A stretch of DNA of 38,445 nt, from the NCBI GenBank assembly GCA_028277985.1, contig JANQFG010000170.1, positions 1-38,445 on the forward strand, written 5' to 3'. Under the pieces are notes generated by a model. It did not search any database and had not been told where the DNA came from. It was given only the letters and a program-made list of their open reading frames with translations. Below are positions 17,651 to 24,932 of the stretch, in pieces. Positions within the stretch are counted from its first letter, which is position 1. Each line of letters opens with the position of its first letter. Source of the stretch: a bacterium. GTDB lineage: Bacteria; Desulfobacterota; DSWW01. Both the position numbers and the translations under genes were made by a program.

Positions 17651-17836
17651 TTAGCAGGCATCTGCCTCCCAAATTTCTGGACAATCAAGCATCATGCAGC
17701 TCAAGGCCTCCAGCATCCTTACACTGGACTCGGCAGGTCGGATAACTTTGGCCGTCTCCTCTGCGGATATTCTCATTGGCTTGAGCCAGGAGACGAGTGC
17801 ATTGGCACAAGGGGTCACCCGCCATGGATCTATCAT
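17651..17836 (-). CDS. Small protein overlapping the radical SAM gene
   Basis: A 61-codon frame starts at an ATG whose ATGA overlaps the stop of the radical SAM gene by four bases, a common sign of translational coupling. It encodes a mixed helical peptide (WLKPMRISAEETAKVIRP, then SSVRMLEALSCMMLD) with four cysteines and no recognisable domain. A longer reading of the same frame begins inside the radical SAM gene, but the part before this ATG is low-complexity antisense-like translation and was discarded. Confidence 0.5.
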   Translation of the reverse strand: MIDPWRVTPCANALVSWLKPMRISAEETAKVIRPAESSVRMLEALSCMMLDCPEIWEADAC

Positions 17837-18579
17837 TGAAGCTCTGTGAGGCTCTTTTTGATGTAGTAGTCCGCCCCCAGGGAATCCAGTATGCTCGTCA
17901 CGACCCTCCTGAACCCTATCCAGTCCACCGGCCTGTCGGGCTTCATGTAGTTGAGCTTCCCGACCTTCCAATGATCCACAATCGGGTGAAGAACCTCTAT
18001 CAACGCCAGCGCCTGGTCCGGATCAATGACCGGCTCAAGGCTCACCCAAGTCCATATTCCCCGGGCATGGGCTTCCCGTATGGCTGTCATCCTGTCCGCT
18101 ATCGACGGTGCGTTCTGCTCCCATCTGTCCGCATCAGACTGCTTGGTGAAGACGATCGTGGATCCGAAGCGGCACCTGTCATAGGACGCTAAGAGGTCGA
18201 AATCCCTCGTGGCGCGGAGACCGCCCTTGGTAAGAATGGTGAAGGATAGTCCGTTCTCGATAAGGATTTCGATGGTACGCCTTGTGATACCCAGCTCCAT
18301 CTCCAGCGGCTGATAGGGATCAGTAGTGAAACTCACGAGTATTTCTCTGTCGTCACCCCTGAATCTCCTCCCATCCTTCTCCAGGTGCCTTAGGACGTCC
18401 TTTCTGGGCTCGGGTTGCCCATGGAAAACCTCTCTTTTCTTCCGAAGCGCTTGGGGAGCGAAACAGAAGAAGCACCCGTGGGCGCAGCCCCGGTAGCAGT
18501 TGGCTGCCAGTCCCGCATATTCCCCTGCTCGACCGCTGGGTTCGTATATCACTCGCTTTGCCAAACCTCCTTTCTCCAA
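17833..18579 (-). CDS. Rv2578c/SPL-like radical SAM protein
   Basis: This protein of about 248 aa carries the cluster motif CYRGCAHGCFFCFAP; the CxxxCxxC triad is C32/C36/C39 with an aromatic between the last two, typical of the Rv2578c and spore-photolyase-like branch. SFTTDPYQPLE follows, a conserved segment of that branch, then LTKGG and WVSLEPVID. The enzyme should bind a 4Fe-4S cluster and cleave S-adenosylmethionine; the substrate is unknown. Members often accompany phages and plasmid-like elements. The start is uncertain: the frame opens at TTG 18579, with an AAAGGAGG inside the first codons that could serve a GTG at 18552. It follows the primase gene by 45 bp. Confidence 0.82.
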   Translation of the reverse strand: MEKGGLAKRVIYEPSGRAGEYAGLAANCYRGCAHGCFFCFAPQALRKKREVFHGQPEPRKDVLRHLEKDGRRFRGDDREILVSFTTDPYQPLEMELGITRRTIEILIENGLSFTILTKGGLRATRDFDLLASYDRCRFGSTIVFTKQSDADRWEQNAPSIADRMTAIREAHARGIWTWVSLEPVIDPDQALALIEVLHPIVDHWKVGKLNYMKPDRPVDWIGFRRVVTSILDSLGADYYIKKSLTELQ

Positions 18580-18624
18580 GACCCGACTTCCTGTCTATTA
18601 CCGTTCCTCTGTCCGATGAGGGAC

Positions 18625-19731
18625 TCAGTCAACGGAGCCCTCCTGGAATTGCTCCTCTCCGTCCACTCCCTGGCCAACTTCAGTACGTACATTTCCCCAC
18701 CTGAAGTACTTAATGACCTTGGAGACAGTGAACTTGACGTAGCGCTCGCCCTTGTCCCCTTGCCTCACGGGTCCTCCCGGCCTCTGGGCCAATATCGTGG
18801 CCAGATCCCTCACATCTGTGATTCCGTTTGCCAGGCACTCCCCGAGGAGCGAATAATCATATCCTGACCTGGAGCGGTCCCCGGTTTCCTTGCTCTCTCC
18901 GTTCCAGAGATTCCTGACCTTCTCATTCATCTCCAGAAGCCGGGAAAAACTCTGCGGGAGTTCTGTCAGGTCCTCCAAACCCATGCTCCCCCTGCATTCG
19001 AGTTCCTTCATGTCCAACCCCAGAAGGTGCTCTCTCAACCGCTCATCCTCGATCCTCTCTCCGCCATAGAACCTGCTCAGTGTAGGCCTCCCTGGCTTCG
19101 CGGTCCCATAGATCTTTGCCATCCTTGACAGGTCAACGGTCGAGTCAACCTTTGCCGATTGGGCTTCGATCTTGCTTCCAAATCCTCGCAGAACCTCCCC
19201 CTTGAAAAGCCTCATCCTCTCCTTTATGTCCGGGCATTCCTCCACTCTTATTCCCGGAAGCGCAAAGAGCAGGTGGAAGCCGTTCCCGGTGAACGCCTTG
19301 ACCGGACGAACGAACCCACGATCCTCGACCTCTTCCATGATGTCCTCGAGGAGAAGCTCCAGCATTGCGAGGGCCTCCCTGTCAGCATCCGGGGGCAGGT
19401 CAAAGTCCCAGAAGAAGCTCTGCAGGACCTCGATCTCTGAGTCCCTGTGCGCCCTTGGATGGCCTGAGCGGTACCTCTTCACCGTGAGCCGTGGGTTCAT
19501 CCCGTAGCAGAGCATGTGAGAGCCGTGGAGCTTCTCCACCAAGCTCAGCAGCTGTTCCTCGTTCCGGATGTAACCCACTATGGGGAAGAGACTGTGCTTC
19601 CTGTTGTAGCTGCGGTTTTCTCTTCCGGGCCGGTACTCGGGGTGGAACGCATTGAATTCCGTGTATGAAGTCCCATGGCCAAGCCAGCGGAAGGACTTGA
19701 TGACGCTCTCTCTATCAAAATCCCTTGCCAT
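18625..19731 (-). CDS. Archaeo-eukaryotic primase (PrimPol-type) superfamily protein
   Basis: This 368-aa protein shows the three AEP signatures in order: a metal-binding DxD in FFWDFDLPPDA, the GxGxHxxF-like TGNGFHLLFALPG, and the VDLSRMAKIYGTAKPGRP segment with its aspartate and arginine/lysine contacts. Such proteins make primers or act as primase-polymerases in plasmids, phages and integrative elements. The C-terminal third is a separate helical region that may be a PriCT-like domain. The ATG at 19731 follows GGGGGCAG. Its place between the zinc-cluster protein and the radical SAM gene suggests a replication or repair role for the element. Confidence 0.8.
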   Translation of the reverse strand: MARDFDRESVIKSFRWLGHGTSYTEFNAFHPEYRPGRENRSYNRKHSLFPIVGYIRNEEQLLSLVEKLHGSHMLCYGMNPRLTVKRYRSGHPRAHRDSEIEVLQSFFWDFDLPPDADREALAMLELLLEDIMEEVEDRGFVRPVKAFTGNGFHLLFALPGIRVEECPDIKERMRLFKGEVLRGFGSKIEAQSAKVDSTVDLSRMAKIYGTAKPGRPTLSRFYGGERIEDERLREHLLGLDMKELECRGSMGLEDLTELPQSFSRLLEMNEKVRNLWNGESKETGDRSRSGYDYSLLGECLANGITDVRDLATILAQRPGGPVRQGDKGERYVKFTVSKVIKYFRWGNVRTEVGQGVDGEEQFQEGSVD

Positions 19732-19806
19732 CGCTGCCCCCTATCAGGATCTGTTGGCATCCCCTTGTCATTCTCCTCATCCTATCCAATCCCCGTGTCC
19801 CCTCTT

Positions 19807-20859
19807 TCAGGAATCTCCAGAATCCGGACCCTCCTCGAATGCGTACGTGTAGTAATCCGGGTGAGTGCACCGATCTTCCTTACCAGGGTCCTCGAGCCAT
19901 TTCTCACGGTTGTCGTATTCGCACTCCTGGCATTCGTCTCCTGTCACTAGCTCCCGTAGTTTCGGGCACTCGACGTAGGCCGAGCCGGAACGGAGCTTGA
20001 ATCCTCTTGAAAGGCTTTCTTTGATACTCGGCTTTCTGCCCCTGCCAGATCCTCCCCCTCCTCTTCGGCCTCTCCTCCTCATGCCGGGATCGATCCAGCT
20101 GGGTCTTATCGCTTCCTCACGCTCCACCGGCTCTGGCCTCGACTCAGGGCTTCGTGGGGGCCTTCCCTGCTTGTCTGGTTCAGGGTCATGTTCCCAATCC
20201 CAAGCCATCACGGGCTTCAATTCCGATCCTTCAATGCTTTCTTCCAGGTCCTCGAGTGCCTCGTTCAGGCGGGCATCCACCTTCCAGTCCTCGAATTCCT
20301 TGACGAACTGGTACTCCTCCATAAGCTCGTACCGCTCCACCAAGTCAATTCGAGGCTCATATTGACAGTGGACGGAGATCCCATCTTGAGTAGTCGATCC
20401 TCTCGGCGCTTTCCCTGGGAGGACGTTTGGATCTGATGGAGAGGCCTCGGTCGATCCGTCTCTGTCGAAAACTTCGGCCGATGGGACTGAGAGGTCGAGG
20501 GAACCGAGGATCCCAAAATCAACAGACAGTTCATCCGGCTCTAGACAACCAGACTCCACCGCGGCCCCATCACCATAATCAGGGCTCAGCCCTTCATATC
20601 CAGGACCCCATGGGTCCATCCCAAAGTCCTTATGTTCAAAACCTGCTGCAGGCCCGCCCAAGCCTCTACTTCCAAACGGATCGTTCCCTGGCCCGCTTGC
20701 CCCCAGACCCCACGGGTCCCATAGCGGATCACCAAGACCGTTATCCCAAGGCGGATCCTTACCTACCCAACTCGAACCCAGATCCCACGGATCCGCCACC
20801 TGATCACCAAAAGGATCCGATCTCGTTCCCAACTCATGCTCGAACCACTTACCTTCCAT
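19807..20859 (-). CDS. Disordered, repeat-containing protein with C-terminal Cys4 cluster
   Basis: The 350-aa protein has an N-terminal region (about 14-95) built of imperfect short repeats around DPWDLG, DPWGLG, DPFGSRG and similar, rich in Gly, Pro, Asp and Trp. An acidic helical region (about 170-220) follows, then a basic Arg/Gly stretch (RRRGRRGGGGSGRGRK, about 255-275). The C-terminus has C298, C310, C313 and C331 plus H333, a likely zinc site. No family is recognised. The repeats look like an intrinsically disordered, sticky region and the basic patch may bind nucleic acid. The ATG at 20859 follows AAAGGGG by eight bases. The genes on both sides encode an ATPase and a primase, so a role in DNA handling is likely. 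Confidence 0.65.
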   Translation of the reverse strand: MEGKWFEHELGTRSDPFGDQVADPWDLGSSWVGKDPPWDNGLGDPLWDPWGLGASGPGNDPFGSRGLGGPAAGFEHKDFGMDPWGPGYEGLSPDYGDGAAVESGCLEPDELSVDFGILGSLDLSVPSAEVFDRDGSTEASPSDPNVLPGKAPRGSTTQDGISVHCQYEPRIDLVERYELMEEYQFVKEFEDWKVDARLNEALEDLEESIEGSELKPVMAWDWEHDPEPDKQGRPPRSPESRPEPVEREEAIRPSWIDPGMRRRGRRGGGGSGRGRKPSIKESLSRGFKLRSGSAYVECPKLRELVTGDECQECEYDNREKWLEDPGKEDRCTHPDYYTYAFEEGPDSGDS

Positions 20860-20919
20860 TATTTATCCCCTTTATCGTAAGGTGAAGCAGGTCAACCCAG
20901 GCCTGCAACAGCTGAAAAT

Positions 20920-22881
20920 CTAAACCATTATTCCTTTCACAAGTAGAAAACTAACTTCGCATGCCCCAGGGTCTATTCCAGCTGATTCGTATTCTGCCCT
21001 AACCTCCTTCAGGACCTTCTCGGTCTCACACGCCACGACTATCTTGTGGAATATTCCGGTCTCAAAATCCCTTCGGATATTCCTCAGCTGATTGTCTTTT
21101 CGGCAGGCTATCTCCACCGCCACTTTGCCTTTGTCCTCAGAGACGAGAAACAGGTCCGCCCCCTTGTATTCCCGGTACACGGCGAACCCTCTCTGCAGCG
21201 CCCACTTCTCTATCTCGATGGAATAGTAGAGTTCCCTTGATCCACCTTTCCCGGTTATGAGGGGCCTGATCCCAGCATCTTTGAGCCAACTCCGGCCCTT
21301 TTCAGTGATGTTCAGAAGGGATTTTCCCCTACCGCTCCTGGTCTTGACCGGTATGTCCCGATCCGCCACGAACCCTGCCATGACCAGTTCCTTTCTAGCC
21401 TTGCTGCCTTTCGTGCCCAGACCACTCTTCTCGTATAACTCCATGAGCGGTTTGTAGGGCTCTCCTCCAGCAGCCACCAAGAGCCGTTCAGCCGAACTAC
21501 TCAATCTGCCATACTTGGAAGTTCGCTCCTTGTCCCTGAGGAAGAGGTCCTTTTCCAGGAGCCTTGACCTGGGCACAACCGATTTCTCTGCCTCCTCGAC
21601 CAACCGCCGGTTCTCTCCCGCAATATCCTCCGTCCGAACCTCCTCCGGTTCTTCAAACAAGTCGATCTTGGCCATGAAAGGCTCAGTGTATCTCTCGGAG
21701 AATTTGACCACAGCCTGACCGGGCTCTCCGAACCTGGATATCGTCTTCACCTGCTCGGGGGTCAGCCTCAGGCTCTGCTGTATCACGCTCAAATCGAGAC
21801 CCTCAGTAATGCCCAGGACTATCTTCGTCTGCGAATTCGCAAGGCACGTGTGTGCCAGCTTGCTCGGCTCCTGGCTGCCGAGCTGCCAATACATGTCCAC
21901 ATTCCTGGTCTGCGTCAGTATGGATAGGGTTCGACTCGAGAGGCCCATTCTTTCGTCTCGGTGAGGAAAGACGTGTTTGGCCTCATCGACCATGTAGACC
22001 AGGGGTCTCCTGCACAACCCGGGAGAAAAGAGCCGTTTCATGAAATCCCTTGCAATGAGGACGCTCACATAGAAGCGCTGCAGTTCCTCGGAGAGCCCAC
22101 GGAGGGAAATGATCTGATTGCAGGATTCCAGGCCCTCAAGGATTCCCATTTGATAGGCAAAGGCTCCTTCACTCTCATCATCCCAGGACAGAATCTTGCC
22201 CACAATCCTCTCAGCGTAACCCCGATCCGTCATGTTCAGTTTTCGTTTCTCAAGCATCCACATCATGTATCCTGAAAGATCCTTGATACAGTATTTCTCG
22301 CCTGTGCCTTCAAAAATCCGTGCAAGTTTGGAATTCGTCCTGTTCAAGAAAGCGCGGCCTCCGATCATAGTGTCAGTATGGAAGGATACTATGTCGAAGA
22401 GGACATTCACCCATTTCTGTTGAGGGACCCCATCATTGTGCATAACGTTCATGCTTGGCGTATCAAGGACAACCGTATCTCCGAGGTAGTCCTGCAACTT
22501 TGAGAAATTGCCAAGAAGGTCGATGAGTTTTGTCTGGGCGCTCTCTTCGTATATGTACTTGTAGGCCAATCCCTTGATCAATGTCGTCTTGCCCGTTCCT
22601 GAACGGCCGGTTGTAACGATATTAGTTCTGGACGGCTGCAGGCTGATCCTCCTCCCCATTTCGTCCGTCGCAAACTCGATTTCGCCACATCCCGCCACCT
22701 TTTCTCCCGCTGGCATGAAAGGACCTATTTTCTCAACGTCCACTCCTTCCCTTTTCAATAGCCTCGTGAGGAGCGTTCGGGTCTCCCATTCGTTTCCTTT
22801 TCCCTGCCTCAACCGGACCAGCGCCTTATGCACAACCGGCTTGTCTTTGCCGAGGAGCTCGGCCATATCATCCAGCATCAT
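20920..22881 (-). CDS. HerA/VirB4-type ATPase with winged-helix and C-terminal nuclease-like domain
   Basis: I start this protein (653 aa) at the ATG at 22881, because it overlaps the stop of the upstream membrane protein as TGATG and a GAGGAA lies upstream; a 45-residue longer reading would overlap that gene entirely. Walker A is TTGRSGTGKTTL (about 90-101) and Walker B is PLVYMVDEAK (D299, E300). A winged-helix region follows (about 460-545). The last 110 residues contain GADLFLVSEDKGKVAVEIA, where D576 and E590 fit a PD-(D/E)xK-like core, although the lysine is replaced by alanine. HerA-type pumps move DNA along or into complexes. It lies inside the ubiquitin-like operon, so it could be a partner or a target of conjugation. 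Confidence 0.85.
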   Translation of the reverse strand: MMLDDMAELLGKDKPVVHKALVRLRQGKGNEWETRTLLTRLLKREGVDVEKIGPFMPAGEKVAGCGEIEFATDEMGRRISLQPSRTNIVTTGRSGTGKTTLIKGLAYKYIYEESAQTKLIDLLGNFSKLQDYLGDTVVLDTPSMNVMHNDGVPQQKWVNVLFDIVSFHTDTMIGGRAFLNRTNSKLARIFEGTGEKYCIKDLSGYMMWMLEKRKLNMTDRGYAERIVGKILSWDDESEGAFAYQMGILEGLESCNQIISLRGLSEELQRFYVSVLIARDFMKRLFSPGLCRRPLVYMVDEAKHVFPHRDERMGLSSRTLSILTQTRNVDMYWQLGSQEPSKLAHTCLANSQTKIVLGITEGLDLSVIQQSLRLTPEQVKTISRFGEPGQAVVKFSERYTEPFMAKIDLFEEPEEVRTEDIAGENRRLVEEAEKSVVPRSRLLEKDLFLRDKERTSKYGRLSSSAERLLVAAGGEPYKPLMELYEKSGLGTKGSKARKELVMAGFVADRDIPVKTRSGRGKSLLNITEKGRSWLKDAGIRPLITGKGGSRELYYSIEIEKWALQRGFAVYREYKGADLFLVSEDKGKVAVEIACRKDNQLRNIRRDFETGIFHKIVVACETEKVLKEVRAEYESAGIDPGACEVSFLLVKGIMV

Positions 22882-23084
22882 CACTTCCGTTTCCTCACAA
22901 AGAAGAATGCCCAGAACGCGACCCACAGCAGTGGAAAGAACGGAGGCATCGATCTGAATTCCCCGAACATCAGCAATGTGACAACTCCGAAGAGGATTCC
23001 TCCCACAAGAAGGCAAGTCGCCTTGGTGTCCTTAAGCAAAAGATGGATTAGGATTTCCGTTATTCCTCCAAAAGCCCTTTGCAT
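22881..23084 (-). CDS. Small membrane protein with two transmembrane segments
   Basis: About 67 aa from the ATG at 23084 (a GTG at 23129 would add 15 residues). Two hydrophobic segments are visible: CLLVGGILFGVVTLLMF and FFPLLWVAFWAFFFV, followed by a basic RKRK tail, suggesting a hairpin with the C-terminus in the cytoplasm. The start overlaps the end of the zinc-finger gene, and its stop overlaps the ATPase start as TGATG, so translation of all three is probably coupled. Function unknown; it may anchor the complex to the membrane. Confidence 0.6.
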   Translation of the reverse strand: MQRAFGGITEILIHLLLKDTKATCLLVGGILFGVVTLLMFGEFRSMPPFFPLLWVAFWAFFFVRKRK

Positions 23085-23518
23085 AGCCTTTTCTTTAACA
23101 AGGTGGTCAGGATGCCTATAGGGCCACACCTCCTACATACAGCGAGTTCCGGATCCAGAATCGAAGTGCGTGCGCAGCCTGGACAAATGAACCGGCCACA
23201 CCCCACGCAGTTAAAGCCAACCTTCCGAGACGATACGCACCAAGTACACCATGTACTACCCCCACACTCACCGCAGCATTGCGCCCCCAGATCAACGTTC
23301 CAATGTCCACAATCGAGTCTCCCGATCTCCGTAACGTTCACCGTGACCTTGTTTCCATTCTCCTCGCTGATAACCGTGAATTTGCCTTTTGCCTTGGGCA
23401 CCCCGCTTTCTGCGACCCTCTTGCCCAGAACCTGCAAATAGATCTCGGAGTCAAAAACATCCGCTTCCGGGGCAGTCCCCGAGAGCAGAAGATTAAGAAT
23501 CTCTGAAAGGGCGCTCAT
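23060..23518 (-). CDS. RING/treble-clef-like zinc-finger protein, candidate E3
   Basis: This 152-aa protein starts at the ATG at 23518 with GGAGGAAGC just before it. Residues 1-66 form a non-cysteine region with beta-strand character (GKFTVISEENGNKVTVNV). From 70 on there are paired ligands: C70-G-H72, C81/C82, C85, C91-x2-C94, C104-x2-C107, C112-x2-C115 and C128-x2-C131. Six pairs spaced this way could bind three zinc ions, in a RING/FYVE-like cross-brace plus a zinc ribbon. Bacterial RING-like proteins in operons with E1, E2 and Ubl genes have been described by comparative genomics. It follows the E1 gene by 48 bp, hence the E3 suggestion. Without structural comparison, an ordinary zinc-ribbon scaffold remains possible. 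Confidence 0.6.
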   Translation of the reverse strand: MSALSEILNLLLSGTAPEADVFDSEIYLQVLGKRVAESGVPKAKGKFTVISEENGNKVTVNVTEIGRLDCGHWNVDLGAQCCGECGGSTWCTWCVSSRKVGFNCVGCGRFICPGCARTSILDPELAVCRRCGPIGILTTLLKKRLCKGLLEE

Positions 23519-23566
23519 TGCTTCCTCCGAAGTTTGGGTTTCACTTCCACGATGTGTGCAAGCGCA

Positions 23567-24376
23567 CTACCCCTCTCCATCTCCTGCAGACCAACAAAAT
23601 GCACATTCACTCTCCCTCTGTATCATCAGGCTGAGATCCCCAAGATAGCCAGAGAGATAAACCCGCTTGTAGTTCCAGCTTCTCATCCGTTTCATGAGAA
23701 GAGAATCGATCGCATAGGAAACGATGCCAGCCATGACCATGCTAATGTCGATGGTGGAACCCACGCACTTCTTGGTGGACCTGGCATACTCATCCCCGAA
23801 CGCGCATCCAAAACAGGCCTTGCCTGGTTCCTGTATGAAGACGTAGCCAGCATCTGCTTCATGATTAATCGAGGTAAAGATGACTGGGGTGGTTTGGTAG
23901 AAGTACTTCGAGCAGAAGAACCGGGCCTTGGAATTGTCAACACCAACCACGGCAACATCGCATTCCGGAACAACTCCCCTCTCAACCGCCTCCTGAAATG
24001 TGCACGGGAACCCCGTGATGATGGAATCGTTCGTGGCGTGTTTTCTTAGATTTCGTGCAAGACGCGTTCCCTTTGGTTTGTACAGATCCCGCTCAAAGAA
24101 GTGCTGGCGGGAGAGGTTGGAGATCTCCACGCAATCACCATCGAAAAGGCCCACTTCTCCAAGACCTTTCCGAACGACAGCTGTTCCGATCCAAGATCCC
24201 AACCCCCCACCACCAACAAGAACGATACGGCCCTGATTCAAGGCTTCTTGATCATAGTCCTGAATCAGGCCATGACGGTGAAAGACATCGTGTTCACCTT
24301 CTACCCTCTGGCGAACCTTCTTGGTTCTAAAGCTCTTGGGGCCCGGTGATCCTGAAAAGATTCTCTTCACCCGCAT
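23567..24376 (-). CDS. ThiF/E1-like ubiquitin-activating enzyme
   Basis: This 269-aa protein is a single ThiF/MoeB/E1 adenylation domain. The nucleotide loop is GGGGLGS (55-61); the acidic strand and Arg signature follow in LFDGDCVEISNLSRQ (D79, D81, N87, R90, Q91). A zinc site is formed by C188/C191 and C258/C261. C204, in KKCVGSTIDIS, stands at the place of the ThiF/E1 reactive cysteine before the conserved helix and is the best candidate for a Ubl thioester. The start is the ATG at 24376, with GGGAGGGG upstream; it overlaps the JAB gene by 50 bp, and no later start codon exists. It would adenylate the C-terminus of a ubiquitin-like protein and pass it to the E2-like partner. Confidence 0.92.
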   Translation of the reverse strand: MRVKRIFSGSPGPKSFRTKKVRQRVEGEHDVFHRHGLIQDYDQEALNQGRIVLVGGGGLGSWIGTAVVRKGLGEVGLFDGDCVEISNLSRQHFFERDLYKPKGTRLARNLRKHATNDSIITGFPCTFQEAVERGVVPECDVAVVGVDNSKARFFCSKYFYQTTPVIFTSINHEADAGYVFIQEPGKACFGCAFGDEYARSTKKCVGSTIDISMVMAGIVSYAIDSLLMKRMRSWNYKRVYLSGYLGDLSLMIQRESECAFCWSAGDGEG

Positions 24377-24932
24377 TGTCTACACCCCTCCCCCTGACGA
24401 CGACCTTGAAAGGATTGCTGACCGAGAAGAACCGTACATATCCGTCCCGACTGAATACGGCGCTGAGACACTTGTAACCAGCATATTCAAGTTTCTTCTG
24501 GTTCCTCACGTCGATATCTGATGGATTCGTGCTGGAGGGGCCGTTCCCTGGGTGACTATGGAAAACCCCGGTAAGCAGGTAACCGAAGCGGTGCATGTCC
24601 ATAAGGCTGTCCCGTGTTGAAAGCAGGTTACTCCTGGCATATACCGAAGAGCTCTCATCCAGCTCCAATGGATCCAACCGCTCCATCGTATAGACACCGT
24701 TATGCTTCACCCCGCTGACATCATGAAGGACCTCGGTAGGATGCTTCATTAGAAAGCGATAGCAGTCCGTGATGAACCTCGAGCCAACCAGGTAGGTGGG
24801 GACGGCGTCTTCAGTCGTGACTTCCTTTTTCCTCTCAGGGATCGGCTGTCCTTCGAGAGTTTCTGAGCTCTTGGATGTTGAGATCTTCCTAATCGAACCT
24901 CCTTTGAATATGACTTCTATTCTTTCATACAT
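24327..24932 (-). CDS. JAB/JAMM-domain metallopeptidase (deubiquitinase-like)
   Basis: This 201-aa protein has a complete JAMM zinc site: E67 in TEVLHDVSGV, the ligands H125 and H127 in HSHPGNGP, and S138/D141 in PSDID. The GNGPSSTNPSDID spacing is that of the prokaryotic JAB proteins encoded next to E1-like enzymes. In characterised relatives these enzymes cut a ubiquitin-like protein from a precursor or a conjugate. About 43 N-terminal residues precede the domain and match nothing I know. Its ATG overlaps the end of the Ubl-E2 gene by eight bases (ATGTATGA) and an AAAGGAGA site precedes it, so the two are translated together. Confidence 0.9.
   Translation of the reverse strand: MYERIEVIFKGGSIRKISTSKSSETLEGQPIPERKKEVTTEDAVPTYLVGSRFITDCYRFLMKHPTEVLHDVSGVKHNGVYTMERLDPLELDESSSVYARSNLLSTRDSLMDMHRFGYLLTGVFHSHPGNGPSSTNPSDIDVRNQKKLEYAGYKCLSAVFSRDGYVRFFSVSNPFKVVVRGRGVDNAGEENLFRITGPQEL

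Noticed and set aside
20920..23016. ATPase start at 23016
   Set aside because: It would overlap the small membrane protein for 136 bp; the ATG at 22881 overlaps that gene's stop as TGATG and has a ribosome site.
23567..24376. ThiF/MoeB for thiamine or molybdopterin synthesis
   Set aside because: No thiamine or molybdopterin genes are nearby; the neighbours are a JAB peptidase with eukaryote-like spacing, an E2-like fusion and a RING-like protein.
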